From an uncultured Candidatus Saccharibacteria bacterium (GTDB lineage: Bacteria; Patescibacteriota; Saccharimonadia; Saccharimonadales; Saccharimonadaceae), in the NCBI GenBank assembly GCA_948571325.1, contig CAOZKB010000059.1:1-6387 (forward strand): DNA of 6,387 nt. Reading direction: 5' to 3'. The translations under genes were made by a program, and so were the position numbers. Shown here piece after piece: positions 1 to 5,455 of this stretch (its first letter is position 1; each line of letters begins with the position of its first letter). The notes beneath the pieces were generated by a model, which was given only the letters and a program-made list of their open reading frames with translations, was not told the DNA's origin and did not search any database.

Positions 1-1
1 C

Positions 2-202
2 CCTCCCCTCTACTTTGTGCGTAGTGGATATTTGCCAGTTAATACACAGTATTTAGATGGTTTTGGCTATAATGGCTACTTTTGGACTAAGGTGGCTCAT
101 AGCAGTTATACTAGTATGTCTAGTATGTCTAGTTGGGACCATAACACATTTTATCCGTCAATTAGCGTAGTTAGGATAGATGCTTTCCCCGTCCGTTTAT
201 AA
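2..202 (+). CDS. C-terminal tail of a FISUMP-family surface protein, cut by the left window edge
   Basis: The frame is open from the first complete codon to a TAA stop, giving 67 visible residues. It begins 'PPLYFVRSGY', which aligns with 'APLYVMASGY' and 'APMYEVAGGH' at the start of the tail in the two larger FISUMP proteins of this window. This is therefore the last part of such a protein, and the body should lie to the left of the window. An in-frame GTG at 17 is internal to the homology and not a credible start. The tail is rich in Ser, Tyr and aromatic residues. Its end is odd: it stops at 'FPVRL', whereas the three relatives end with 'VRC' or 'MRC' plus three residues, so the conserved final cysteine is missing. 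The gene is convergent with the next one, 67 bp away. It could be a functional gene with a shortened end or a decaying copy; the visible part cannot decide. Function is unknown beyond probable cell-surface exposure. Confidence 0.7.
   Translation, partial: PPLYFVRSGYLPVNTQYLDGFGYNGYFWTKVAHSSYTSMSSMSSWDHNTFYPSISVVRIDAFPVRL
111..133 (+). repeat. 9-bp tandem repeat inside the FISUMP tail
   Basis: The unit CTAGTATGT occurs twice head to tail (111-119, 120-128) and is followed by a partial CTAGT. The unit is a multiple of three, so copy-number change would add or remove three residues ('SMS' type) without breaking the frame. It lies in the variable tail region. With only about 2.5 copies it may be chance or a single slippage event. 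Confidence 0.6.
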
Positions 203-269
203 AATAGCTCTTCAATACCCCCTACAACCCCACTAGCATCATCGTTCATCACAGAAAACCAAGAACATT

Positions 270-1898
270 CTATTTAGCAACACAGCGCATATCAAAGGCA
301 TTATAGCGACCAGCTATGCCTCCCTGAAAAACACTTTGGTCTGGCAACACATAAGCCACTGACGTAAAATTATAGGAGTCATCCTCCTGCCAAGTATACG
401 GTGTCATAAAGCCAAAATTTATACCACCCTCACGTATTTGTCCTCGATCAGGCGATGATGGATAAACATAACCGCTAGCCATTACATACAACGGTGCACG
501 ATCAAGACTATAAATTTGACCGTCCTTCACACCCGTAAAACTATCACCAGTAAAGCCATAATGCTGTGCAAGTTGCCATAATGACCCTTCACCCGTTAGA
601 GCCGGCATCTTCCAGCCTTTTGGGCAAATACTGTCAGGCATCCTTGTACGACTACCATCAAAATCACCCGCCGAGCCAGCTACCGCAGTATTCCATTGAT
701 AATAATTCCCCGTCAAATAATGAGCATCATACTCACCGCCAGCGGACACATCCTGCGCATTATCCAGTTTTACGGTAACATAATCATAAGTTTTACCATT
801 CCACGTACCAGCTTGCGCCGTAAAGGTAGGGCGCCATTTAGTCGCATCACTTACATCAAGATACAAATTACTACATTCAGAAAGATGATTTAAAAGATTA
901 GAACAAAATTCATTCGCATTCGGAATCGCAAGAATCCATTTGCCAAGATTATAGGAGTTCGTAGACTTGTACGACGGTTCGGTCGTGGGGGATATATCAA
1001 AAGATGTATCGGCCGGCACAATTTTAGTAGTACCAGTAATATCCGTACCAGGATGTTCGACACTCCAAACTGTATTAGGGTAATTGATATCAGAATCATT
1101 CATGGACAAACCTTTCTCGGCGTCAATGTTCAAAGCTAAATTTTGAGTCATCCAACATTCTTGATCAGCCATTTTTGCCACCCAATATTCCTGATTATCA
1201 CGAATATCAATTAACTGCTTTGTGATCTCTTGTCCAGCTTCAATATTACCAGTATTTGCACAAATCTCTGGTGTCATATCCTGAAAATAAACCAAATCCT
1301 GCAGAGTTGAAATTGTAGTTGGATTAGCAATAGCCGAAATCATCAGATTATTACTATATTGTCCAGCCGGCAACGCAGTATCGATATTCGCCGCAATAGT
1401 TAAACGATAATGATCCGTAGTAGAATTGTTAGTCTGAAGAATTGGCACAGTATCATAAAGCGGCACCGGCGCAAAAATCCTAGGCGAATCCGTAGCATCC
1501 GTTAAAGCGTAACCCCAAGTATTAGCCTGGAAATCATTACCAGAAGTATGAGTTGAAATAGCAGAAATGCCAGCGTTGTCGCTTGAGCTAACATTAACCA
1601 GCGAATTAGTTTGATCAAGCGTACCAAAATACAAAGAGTATCCACTCTGATTATTCGTCGAGACCATCACATCAGTAATCGCACTACCAAAAGTCCCCGT
1701 AGCAGAAGGTTCAATGTCTAAAATTACCTCTTCGCCTACACTAACGGCAATCGTAGCAGCACCAGACAACTTATAGGCCTCAGTCGCTTTAGAAGCTTGT
1801 GGCACAATTGGACATAGAAATGCAATCAATAATAACCCCAGACAAATAAAGTACAAACTCCAACCGAAATTTCCACGACCTAATTTACTCTTATTCAT
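270..1898 (-). CDS. Secreted FISUMP-domain surface protein, complete
   Basis: This encodes 542 residues. I chose the ATG at 1898 because a GGAGG (1904-1908) lies 5 nt upstream; the in-frame TTG at 1910 overlaps that RBS and is unlikely. Residues 1-38 form a signal peptide or anchor: basic start, hydrophobic core at about 12-33, and a possible cleavage after 'SKA' at 38. Residues about 43-195 are Ser/Thr/Asn-rich and look like a beta-sandwich ('STNNQSGYSLYF' at 80-91, 'LPAGQYSNNLMISA' at 176-189). The FISUMP core follows: 'YWVAK' at 238, 'CWMTQNL' at 248-254, 'YDAHYLTGNYYQW' at 390-402, 'CPKGWKMP' at 425-432. A divergent tail starts at 'APLY' (468) and ends 'RCVAK'. Six cysteines lie beyond the signal (213, 248, 332, 342, 425, 539), enough for three disulfides. 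It is probably exported and surface-exposed. Adhesion or host binding is only a guess, because the family has no established biochemical role that I know of. It has its own promoter and a structured leader. Confidence 0.88.
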   Translation of the reverse strand: MNKSKLGRGNFGWSLYFICLGLLLIAFLCPIVPQASKATEAYKLSGAATIAVSVGEEVILDIEPSATGTFGSAITDVMVSTNNQSGYSLYFGTLDQTNSLVNVSSSDNAGISAISTHTSGNDFQANTWGYALTDATDSPRIFAPVPLYDTVPILQTNNSTTDHYRLTIAANIDTALPAGQYSNNLMISAIANPTTISTLQDLVYFQDMTPEICANTGNIEAGQEITKQLIDIRDNQEYWVAKMADQECWMTQNLALNIDAEKGLSMNDSDINYPNTVWSVEHPGTDITGTTKIVPADTSFDISPTTEPSYKSTNSYNLGKWILAIPNANEFCSNLLNHLSECSNLYLDVSDATKWRPTFTAQAGTWNGKTYDYVTVKLDNAQDVSAGGEYDAHYLTGNYYQWNTAVAGSAGDFDGSRTRMPDSICPKGWKMPALTGEGSLWQLAQHYGFTGDSFTGVKDGQIYSLDRAPLYVMASGYVYPSSPDRGQIREGGINFGFMTPYTWQEDDSYNFTSVAYVLPDQSVFQGGIAGRYNAFDMRCVAK

Positions 1899-1903
1899 TG
1901 GTA

Positions 1904-1908
1904 CCTCC
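1904..1908 (-). promoter_or_regulatory. Shine-Dalgarno site of the complete FISUMP gene
   Basis: GGAGG lies 5 nt upstream of the ATG at 1898. It decides the start: the in-frame TTG at 1910 sits directly 5' of this site and would place the RBS inside the coding sequence. A 13-nt palindrome (1915-1927, GTTAA stem arms) lies just upstream and could modulate access, but its loop would be only three bases. Confidence 0.8.
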
Positions 1909-1939
1909 AAGTTAGTTAATAATTAACCGAGCCGCACAC

Positions 1940-1962
1940 AAAAAGCGACACCGCAAGGTGTC
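1940..1962 (-). terminator. Terminator-like hairpin in the leader of the FISUMP gene
   Basis: On the minus strand GACACC (1962-1957), a TTGC loop and GGTGTC (1952-1947) form a perfect 6-bp hairpin, then GC and a run of five T (1944-1940). It lies between promoter and start codon, so as a terminator it would act as an attenuator. Its 5' arm shares the bases GACA (1962-1959) with the 3' strand of the closing stem of the upstream RNA, so the two folds compete. Weaknesses: the stem is short, the U-run starts two bases late, and the more stable GCAA tetraloop is on the plus strand. Confidence 0.45.
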
Positions 1963-2113
1963 ATACTTTCATTCGTAACCTATCCCTAGAGCATCACTGC
2001 TCCGAAACCATGTTACTTATGCGGTGCCGCTTAAGTATGGCTTCGTTTTCCGGGATAGGTGCTGAATGTTATAAAATACTACCAAAAACTGGTTACGGTA
2101 TAAAAGTATGACA
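1959..2113 (-). ncRNA. Structured leader RNA (riboswitch- or attenuator-like) of the FISUMP gene
   Basis: Read on the minus strand, the 5' end TGTCATACTTT (2113-2103) pairs with AAAGTATGACA (1969-1959). Three more pairs follow, including a U-G, and then CGTAACC (2097-2091) can pair with GGTTACG (1980-1974). Inside, ACCTATCCC (2060-2052) pairs with GGGATAGGT (1986-1978) and encloses two adjacent hairpins. One is long: CGAAGCCAT (2045-2037) with ATGGTTTCG (2011-2003), topped by ACTTA/TAAGT and GCG/CGC. The other is GAGCA-GTGA-TGCTC (2002-1989), with a GNRA loop on this strand. Two pairs that are G-U on the minus strand would be A-C mismatches on the plus strand, which supports minus-strand transcription. 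The inner closing helix and the ACCTATCCC helix share three bases, so not all pairs form together. The predicted transcription start (about 2112) falls at the first paired base. I do not recognise it as a known riboswitch class. Confidence 0.6.
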
Positions 2114-2118
2114 TTCTC

Positions 2119-2127
2119 ATTATAGCA
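2119..2127 (-). promoter_or_regulatory. Extended -10 promoter of the FISUMP gene
   Basis: The minus strand carries TGC-TATAAT: a perfect -10 (2124-2119) with the extended TG motif (2127-2126). The predicted start is near 2112. No good -35 lies at 17 bp. TTGACA at 2159-2154 is perfect but 29 bp from the -10, too far to pair with it, so the extended -10 probably carries the activity. The 12-mer TGCTATAATGAG recurs exactly at the promoter of the zinc-ribbon gene (5430-5419). Confidence 0.7.
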
Positions 2128-2171
2128 TAAAAATTTAAAATCAAATAAAGTATTGTCAACGACGCATAAAA

Positions 2172-2384
2172 ATGACATCTTCTCACTTTGTCCGTGGGGG
2201 ATATATGGCTATTTGGATTGGTGGTGAGGCTCAGCGTATGTCCGGACACAGCAGTTTAGTCTGGTCATCAACTGCTTATGTTGACGATCAATATGCTTCC
2301 ATCTTATCTATGAATAATTCTAAAATTTCTACAACTTACACAGACCGCTCTGCTGGTTTTTCCGTCCGCTGCCTAGTACTGTAG
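2172..2384 (+). pseudogene. Orphan FISUMP C-terminal tail (gene fragment or silent cassette)
   Basis: An open frame of 70 codons ends in TAG. From 'SSHFVRGGY' onward it matches the tail start of its relatives ('PLYFVRSGY' at the left edge), and it ends 'GFSVRCLVL', like 'GISVRCVAK' and 'FDMRCVAK'. Everything upstream in the family is absent: signal, beta domain, and the 'CWMTQNL' and 'CPKGWK' motifs. The ATG at 2172 has no Shine-Dalgarno; upstream is A-rich and the frame is closed by TAA at 2136-2138. I see no plus-strand promoter. The nearest promoter (2119-2127) points the other way. It is therefore probably not expressed as a normal protein. The absence of stops or frameshifts over the whole tail is notable and fits either recent truncation or a stored tail maintained by recombination. 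Unlike the left-edge tail, it keeps the final conserved cysteine. Confidence 0.65.
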
Positions 2385-2419
2385 GGGGGAAGGATTAAAA
2401 ATCGTTATTTTCCTTTTTC

Positions 2420-2616
2420 GAACAGCCCGAGCATGACAATAGAATTAATCATCATTGACCTCACTACTAAAGAGTATTAGGATTGTAGTATAGAAATATG
2501 CAATCTTCCTAGTGCTTACCGTCTAGGAAGATTTTAATCGTGACTGTGACTTTCAACAGTCTCGATCGTAGCGATACCCTCATACTCCTACTGCGTTAAT
2601 GGTGCCCGGGCTGTTC
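2420..2616 (-). ncRNA. Candidate structured RNA of about 200 nt
   Basis: The ends pair. On the minus strand GAACAGCCCGGGCA (2616-2603) and TGCTCGGGCTGTTC (2433-2420) form a 14-bp helix with one G-U pair. Inside, AGGAGTAT (2589-2582) pairs with ATACTCTT (2477-2470), 8 bp with one G-U. This encloses two hairpins: one with ATCG and GACTGT arms (2537-2566), and a perfect 11-bp stem AATCTTCCTAG/CTAGGAAGATT (2533-2523 with 2512-2502, 10-nt loop). Both G-U pairs would be A-C mismatches in a plus-strand transcript, so the minus strand is favoured. A possible -10, TATGAT (2630-2625), would start transcription near 2618, at the first helix, but I see no convincing -35 and no clear terminator. I see no hallmark of tmRNA, RNase P, SRP or 6S RNA. 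It could also be a DNA cruciform or a relic of a mobile element. Confidence 0.5.
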
Positions 2617-2757
2617 TATCATGCATCATATAACAAAATTTCAAAAAGTTATAACCTTAGACGTATTATTTTTCTCATTGAACTTAACCTTAAAGTAATA
2701 TAGGTCTAAATCTCACCAAGACTATTTTTGGTATTTGGAATTATTTTAAAACTAAAG
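2617..2757. other. AT-rich spacer without recognisable gene
   Basis: This lies between the structured element and the groEL terminator. Apart from the possible weak -10 at 2625-2630 noted for the structured RNA, I see only AT-rich sequence with no supported frame, repeat or RNA. Confidence 0.6.
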
Positions 2758-2790
2758 CTCAAAAATCCCCCAGCCCTAAGCCAGGGGATT
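2758..2790 (-). terminator. Intrinsic terminator of the groES-groEL operon
   Basis: On the minus strand AATCCCC (2790-2784) and GGGGATT (2770-2764) form a 7-bp GC-rich stem with a 13-nt loop, running into a T-tract (2765-2761). It starts 23 bp after the groEL stop. This is the clearest terminator in the window. Confidence 0.85.
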
Positions 2791-2813
2791 CTCTTCGAAC
2801 CAAAGCCTTAGAC

Positions 2814-4433
2814 TTAGTACATTCCCCCCATATCTGCACCAGCACCAGCTGCTTCTTTTTCTGGAATATCCACAATCAACGCCCCCATCGTAATTGCTGT
2901 CGCCGCAATCGAAGTAGCACTTTGCACTGCTTCTTTAGTCACCTTTGCTGGATCAATCACGCCAGTCTTTTTCAAGTCTACTAGACCTTTTTCCGGCTCC
3001 ATTACATTGATACCTTGTCCAGCCTTCGCCCGCTCCACTTCTGCAAGCAATGCTTGCGAATTCAAACCAGCATTCTCCATAATATGTACAAATGGCGCCT
3101 CGAGTGCCTTCTTGACAATACCCGCCCCCGCATTGTCAGCCTTTAACTTCGCTGCGATATTTACCAAAGTCACTCCACCACCAGTCACGACACCTTCAGC
3201 CAAAGCTGCTTTCGTCGCTGCCACTGCATCGTCCACGCGATATTTCTTCTCGTCGATTTCAGTTTCACTCGCCCCACCAACTTTAATCACCGCTACTTTA
3301 CCCAGCAACGCTGCCGCGCGTTTTTCTAGCTCCTCGCGCTCATAATCCGACTTCGCCAACTTCGCCTGCGACTGAATCAATTCAATCCGCACTTCCACCG
3401 CTTTCTTATCACCCGCACCCTTAATAATCGTGGTTTCATCTTTCGTAGCAATCACTTTACCACAAGAACCCAGTACTTCCATACCAACTTCTTCCAACTT
3501 CATGCCTTTGTCAGCAGAAACTACTGTAGCATCAGTCAAAATCGCAATATCCTCCATAATTTCTTTGCGACGATCACCAAAAGACGGAGCCTTCAAAACC
3601 AAAGTATTAAATACGCCCTTCAGCTTGTTCAACACTAAGACCGATAGCGCCTCTCCTTCTACTTCTTCAGCAATAATCACTAGTTCTTTCTTCCCCGCTT
3701 GCGCGCACTGCTCTAAAATCGGCAATAGTTCTTGCGCACTCGAAACCTTCTTATCTGTCATTAGTACCAACGGCTTCTCAAACACCGCCTCCTGACGATT
3801 CGTATCCGTAATAAAGAATGGTGAAGAAAAACCTTTATCGTAAGTGAAGCCTTCTACAATCTCTTGCTCCATCTCCAGACCCTGCCCCTGTTCAACTGTC
3901 ACCACACCGTCTTTACCAATCTTGCTGATCACCCCCGCAATCAACTCACCGATCTCTTGATCACCAGCCGAAATCGCCGCCACCTCAGCCACTTTCTTAT
4001 CATCACCTTCGATTTTTTCAGCTGATTTTTCAATCTCTTTAATTACTTCCGCACCGGCCTCTTCGATCCCTTTGCGCAACTCCATTGGATTCACACCCGC
4101 TGCAATCAACTTATTCGCTTCATTTAAAATATGATAAGTCAACACCGTCACCGTCGTCGTACCATCACCAGCTACCTTATTAAGCTTTTGTGCTGCCGAC
4201 TTAATCAATTTGGCACCAATCGCTTCCCCCAAATTATCCTCAGTCGAGCCCAAATCCACCGCTTCGGCCACAGTCACACCATCGTGCGTAATTGTCGGTG
4301 CCCCATAAGACTTCTCAATTACTACATTCTGACCTTTCGGACCAAACGTTACTTTTACAGCATCATACAATTGTCTCGCCCCCGCAAGCACCTTATCTCG
4401 CGCCTCATTCGTGTAAAAAATCTTTTTTGCCAT
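2814..4433 (-). CDS. groEL: Chaperonin GroEL (Cpn60)
   Basis: This encodes 539 residues, close to the usual 540-550. GroEL forms the double-ring ATP-driven folding chamber in the cytoplasm and works with the GroES cap. Nucleotide-site motifs are intact: 'VTFGPKGQNV' at 28-37, 'DGVTVA' at 51-56, 'GDGTTT' at 89-94, 'GGG' at 418-420 and 'GVIDP' at 491-495. Asp51, Asp90, Asp402 and Asp494 stand at the positions of the E. coli Mg/ATP-site and catalytic aspartates (52, 87, 398, 495). The apical domain has the GroES/substrate-binding face around 'GFSSPFF' (201-207), 'ELLPIL' (235-240) and 'EEVEGEAL' (256-263). The C-terminus is short, ending 'GADMGGMY' rather than a long GGM repeat. The start at 4433 is set by AAGGAG (4445-4440) at 6 nt. 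It is the second gene of the operon, 27 bp after groES, and is followed by an intrinsic terminator. No key residue appears to be missing. Confidence 0.98.
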   Translation of the reverse strand: MAKKIFYTNEARDKVLAGARQLYDAVKVTFGPKGQNVVIEKSYGAPTITHDGVTVAEAVDLGSTEDNLGEAIGAKLIKSAAQKLNKVAGDGTTTVTVLTYHILNEANKLIAAGVNPMELRKGIEEAGAEVIKEIEKSAEKIEGDDKKVAEVAAISAGDQEIGELIAGVISKIGKDGVVTVEQGQGLEMEQEIVEGFTYDKGFSSPFFITDTNRQEAVFEKPLVLMTDKKVSSAQELLPILEQCAQAGKKELVIIAEEVEGEALSVLVLNKLKGVFNTLVLKAPSFGDRRKEIMEDIAILTDATVVSADKGMKLEEVGMEVLGSCGKVIATKDETTIIKGAGDKKAVEVRIELIQSQAKLAKSDYEREELEKRAAALLGKVAVIKVGGASETEIDEKKYRVDDAVAATKAALAEGVVTGGGVTLVNIAAKLKADNAGAGIVKKALEAPFVHIMENAGLNSQALLAEVERAKAGQGINVMEPEKGLVDLKKTGVIDPAKVTKEAVQSATSIAATAITMGALIVDIPEKEAAGAGADMGGMY

Positions 4434-4460
4434 TTTTAACTCCTTTTCTCCTTAATTACT

Positions 4461-4715
4461 CTACAAAGTTGCCAGTACATCCTCTTCTTTAACGATAATA
4501 TAGTCTTTATCATCAACCTTAATATCCGTCGTCGAATAATCCTTACAAATAATCTTGTCCCCCTTCTTCACGACTTTAACTTCTGGACCTACCGATTCCA
4601 CTACCGCGTAAGCTGGCTTCTCCTTAGCTTCGCCCAATAGAATTCCCGATTTAGTCATCTCCACTGGCTGTTCTTTTGTTGCTACAATTCGATCTTGTAA
4701 TGGTTTTAACTGCAT
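4461..4715 (-). CDS. groES: Co-chaperonin GroES (Cpn10), short form
   Basis: This encodes 84 residues; E. coli GroES has 97. GroES is the heptameric lid of GroEL. The N-terminus 'LKPLQDRI' and the mobile loop with 'KSGILLG' (22-28, equivalent to the GGIVL region that contacts GroEL) are present, as are 'KKGDKIICKDY' and the C-terminal 'DYIIVKEEDVLATL'. The missing length is mainly between 'ESVG' (about residue 43) and 'KKGD': only about six residues occupy the place of the longer E. coli segment that forms the roof beta-hairpin. The cap therefore probably has a reduced dome. AAGGGAG (4729-4723) lies 7 nt before the ATG. It is first in the operon, directly downstream of the CIRCE-controlled promoter, and has a very short leader. 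Confidence 0.96.
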   Translation of the reverse strand: MQLKPLQDRIVATKEQPVEMTKSGILLGEAKEKPAYAVVESVGPEVKVVKKGDKIICKDYSTTDIKVDDKDYIIVKEEDVLATL

Positions 4716-4737
4716 TTAATAACTCCCTTCTACCCCT

Positions 4738-4766
4738 ATATTATCACACCCAATTAGCACTTGCAA
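4738..4766 (-). promoter_or_regulatory. Promoter of groES-groEL
   Basis: On the minus strand a TTGCAA -35 (4766-4761) and a TAATAT -10 (4743-4738) are separated by 17 bp. GATAAT preceded by TGT (4748-4740) is an overlapping extended -10 alternative. The predicted start is near 4731, giving a leader of about 15 nt that is mostly the groES RBS. The -35 lies inside the CIRCE operator, so a bound repressor would exclude RNA polymerase. Confidence 0.7.
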
Positions 4767-4780
4767 GCCCTGAGTGCTAA
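4754..4780. promoter_or_regulatory. CIRCE operator (HrcA binding site)
   Basis: TTAGCACTT (4754-4762), a 9-bp spacer and GAGTGCTAA (4772-4780) match the CIRCE consensus TTAGCACTC-N9-GAGTGCTAA with a single mismatch, the last base of the left arm. The position, overlapping the promoter immediately upstream of groES, is the classical one. It implies that groESL is repressed by HrcA and induced when HrcA loses activity under folding stress. hrcA itself is not in the window. Confidence 0.95.
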
Positions 4781-4794
4781 TTTTTAACTTACTT

Positions 4795-5391
4795 TTATTT
4801 TCCACCCATCATTCCTTCATCAATCACATCCTGTATCTTTCCCCACTCAATTTCTGGTAGATTCTGAGCAAGCCCCGCAAGCTGCCTCTTCTTCAACATT
4901 AATTTAATATAATTAAAAGCTAAGACTCCCAACCCCACTGCACAAATCACCCCACCAACCATTAGCGCAATCCTCAGCTTCACATCTTCATCCGTCTCCT
5001 CCGAGAAAAAGTAGCATCCTAGTCCAAAAATCACCCCCGCCCCCATAATCCCCAGTGGTGTACTATACATTTCCTTTTTCACGCCACCCACTGCCCAAGA
5101 CTGCGGTTTCTGGCAATGCGGGCATTTATCTTTAAAATCCGTCGCATAAATCTGCTTCTCTGTCGCATCCTGATAAACTTCCCGCACCCGTCGTATCATT
5201 TTCTCGTGCGCCATTTTGTTCAACTGCGCCTGTTTCTTTTCATTTAACTTCTTAAAATTACTGTTAATCTGCGCTACCGGCCCCACAATCTGCGCCCTCA
5301 ATTTACCGCTTTCCTTCCCACACTGCTCGCACCGAAAACTATATGGTACATCTACGCTCTCTTTTTTCGTATGTTTATAATAACTGCCCAT
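4795..5391 (-). CDS. Two-TM membrane protein with an N-terminal split zinc ribbon, function unknown
   Basis: This encodes 198 residues. I do not recognise a named family. Two CxxC pairs (Cys21/Cys24 in 'CEQCGK' and Cys90/Cys93 in 'CPHCQK') are spaced like knuckles of a zinc-binding ribbon. They are separated by a long charged, probably helical insert (about 43-80, rich in Lys, Glu and Gln). Two hydrophobic segments follow, at about 108-129 and 139-166, split by the acidic loop 'EETDEDVK'. A short soluble tail ends 'EGMMGGK'. The ribbon and C-tail are probably cytoplasmic. The start at 5391 has GGAGG (5400-5396) 4 nt upstream. The gene has its own promoter and lies 80 bp upstream of groES in the same direction. 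I see no terminator between them, so read-through into groESL is possible. A role in protein quality control is only a guess from the neighbourhood. Confidence 0.85.
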   Translation of the reverse strand: MGSYYKHTKKESVDVPYSFRCEQCGKESGKLRAQIVGPVAQINSNFKKLNEKKQAQLNKMAHEKMIRRVREVYQDATEKQIYATDFKDKCPHCQKPQSWAVGGVKKEMYSTPLGIMGAGVIFGLGCYFFSEETDEDVKLRIALMVGGVICAVGLGVLAFNYIKLMLKKRQLAGLAQNLPEIEWGKIQDVIDEGMMGGK

Positions 5392-5420
5392 TTTTCCTCC
5401 CTAGTTGCATATTTGCGCTC

Positions 5421-5449
5421 ATTATAGCACTCACCTCACCAAACACCAA
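5421..5449 (-). promoter_or_regulatory. Promoter of the zinc-ribbon membrane protein gene
   Basis: On the minus strand TTGGTG (5449-5444), a 17-bp spacer and TATAAT (5426-5421), with the extended TG (5429-5428), make a strong vegetative-type promoter. The start is near 5414, with a leader of about 22 nt. It lies immediately beyond the stop of the upstream FISUMP gene (5456). Confidence 0.8.
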
Positions 5450-5455
5450 GCATAA

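Noticed and set aside
1898..1910. An upstream TTG start that would give the complete FISUMP gene four extra residues
   Set aside because: The TTG abuts the GGAGG that serves the ATG at 1898. With that ATG the RBS spacing is 5 nt, while the TTG has no RBS of its own.
1959..2113. Integron attC-like recombination site next to the orphan tail
   Set aside because: The arms form a long imperfect inverted repeat, but I found no paired core sites of the GTTRRRY/RYYYAAC type. The wobble pattern and promoter position fit a transcribed leader better.
1..2384. Diversity-generating retroelement with template and variable repeats in the FISUMP tails
   Set aside because: The tails are not near-identical with adenine-specific changes, and no reverse transcriptase or template repeat is in the window.
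2420..2616. 6S RNA, tmRNA, SRP RNA or RNase P RNA
   Set aside because: The branched fold does not match the long single rod of 6S RNA, and I could not find the conserved sequence blocks of the others.
2640..2757. A very short minus-strand frame beginning ATG-AGA-AAA in the AT-rich spacer, as a possible leader peptide
   Set aside because: It has only about nine codons, no downstream gene for it to control, and a poor ribosome site.
3007..4492. Several plus-strand open frames antisense to groEL and groES
   Set aside because: They are shadows of the strongly conserved chaperonin genes, with no RBS or recognisable protein features.
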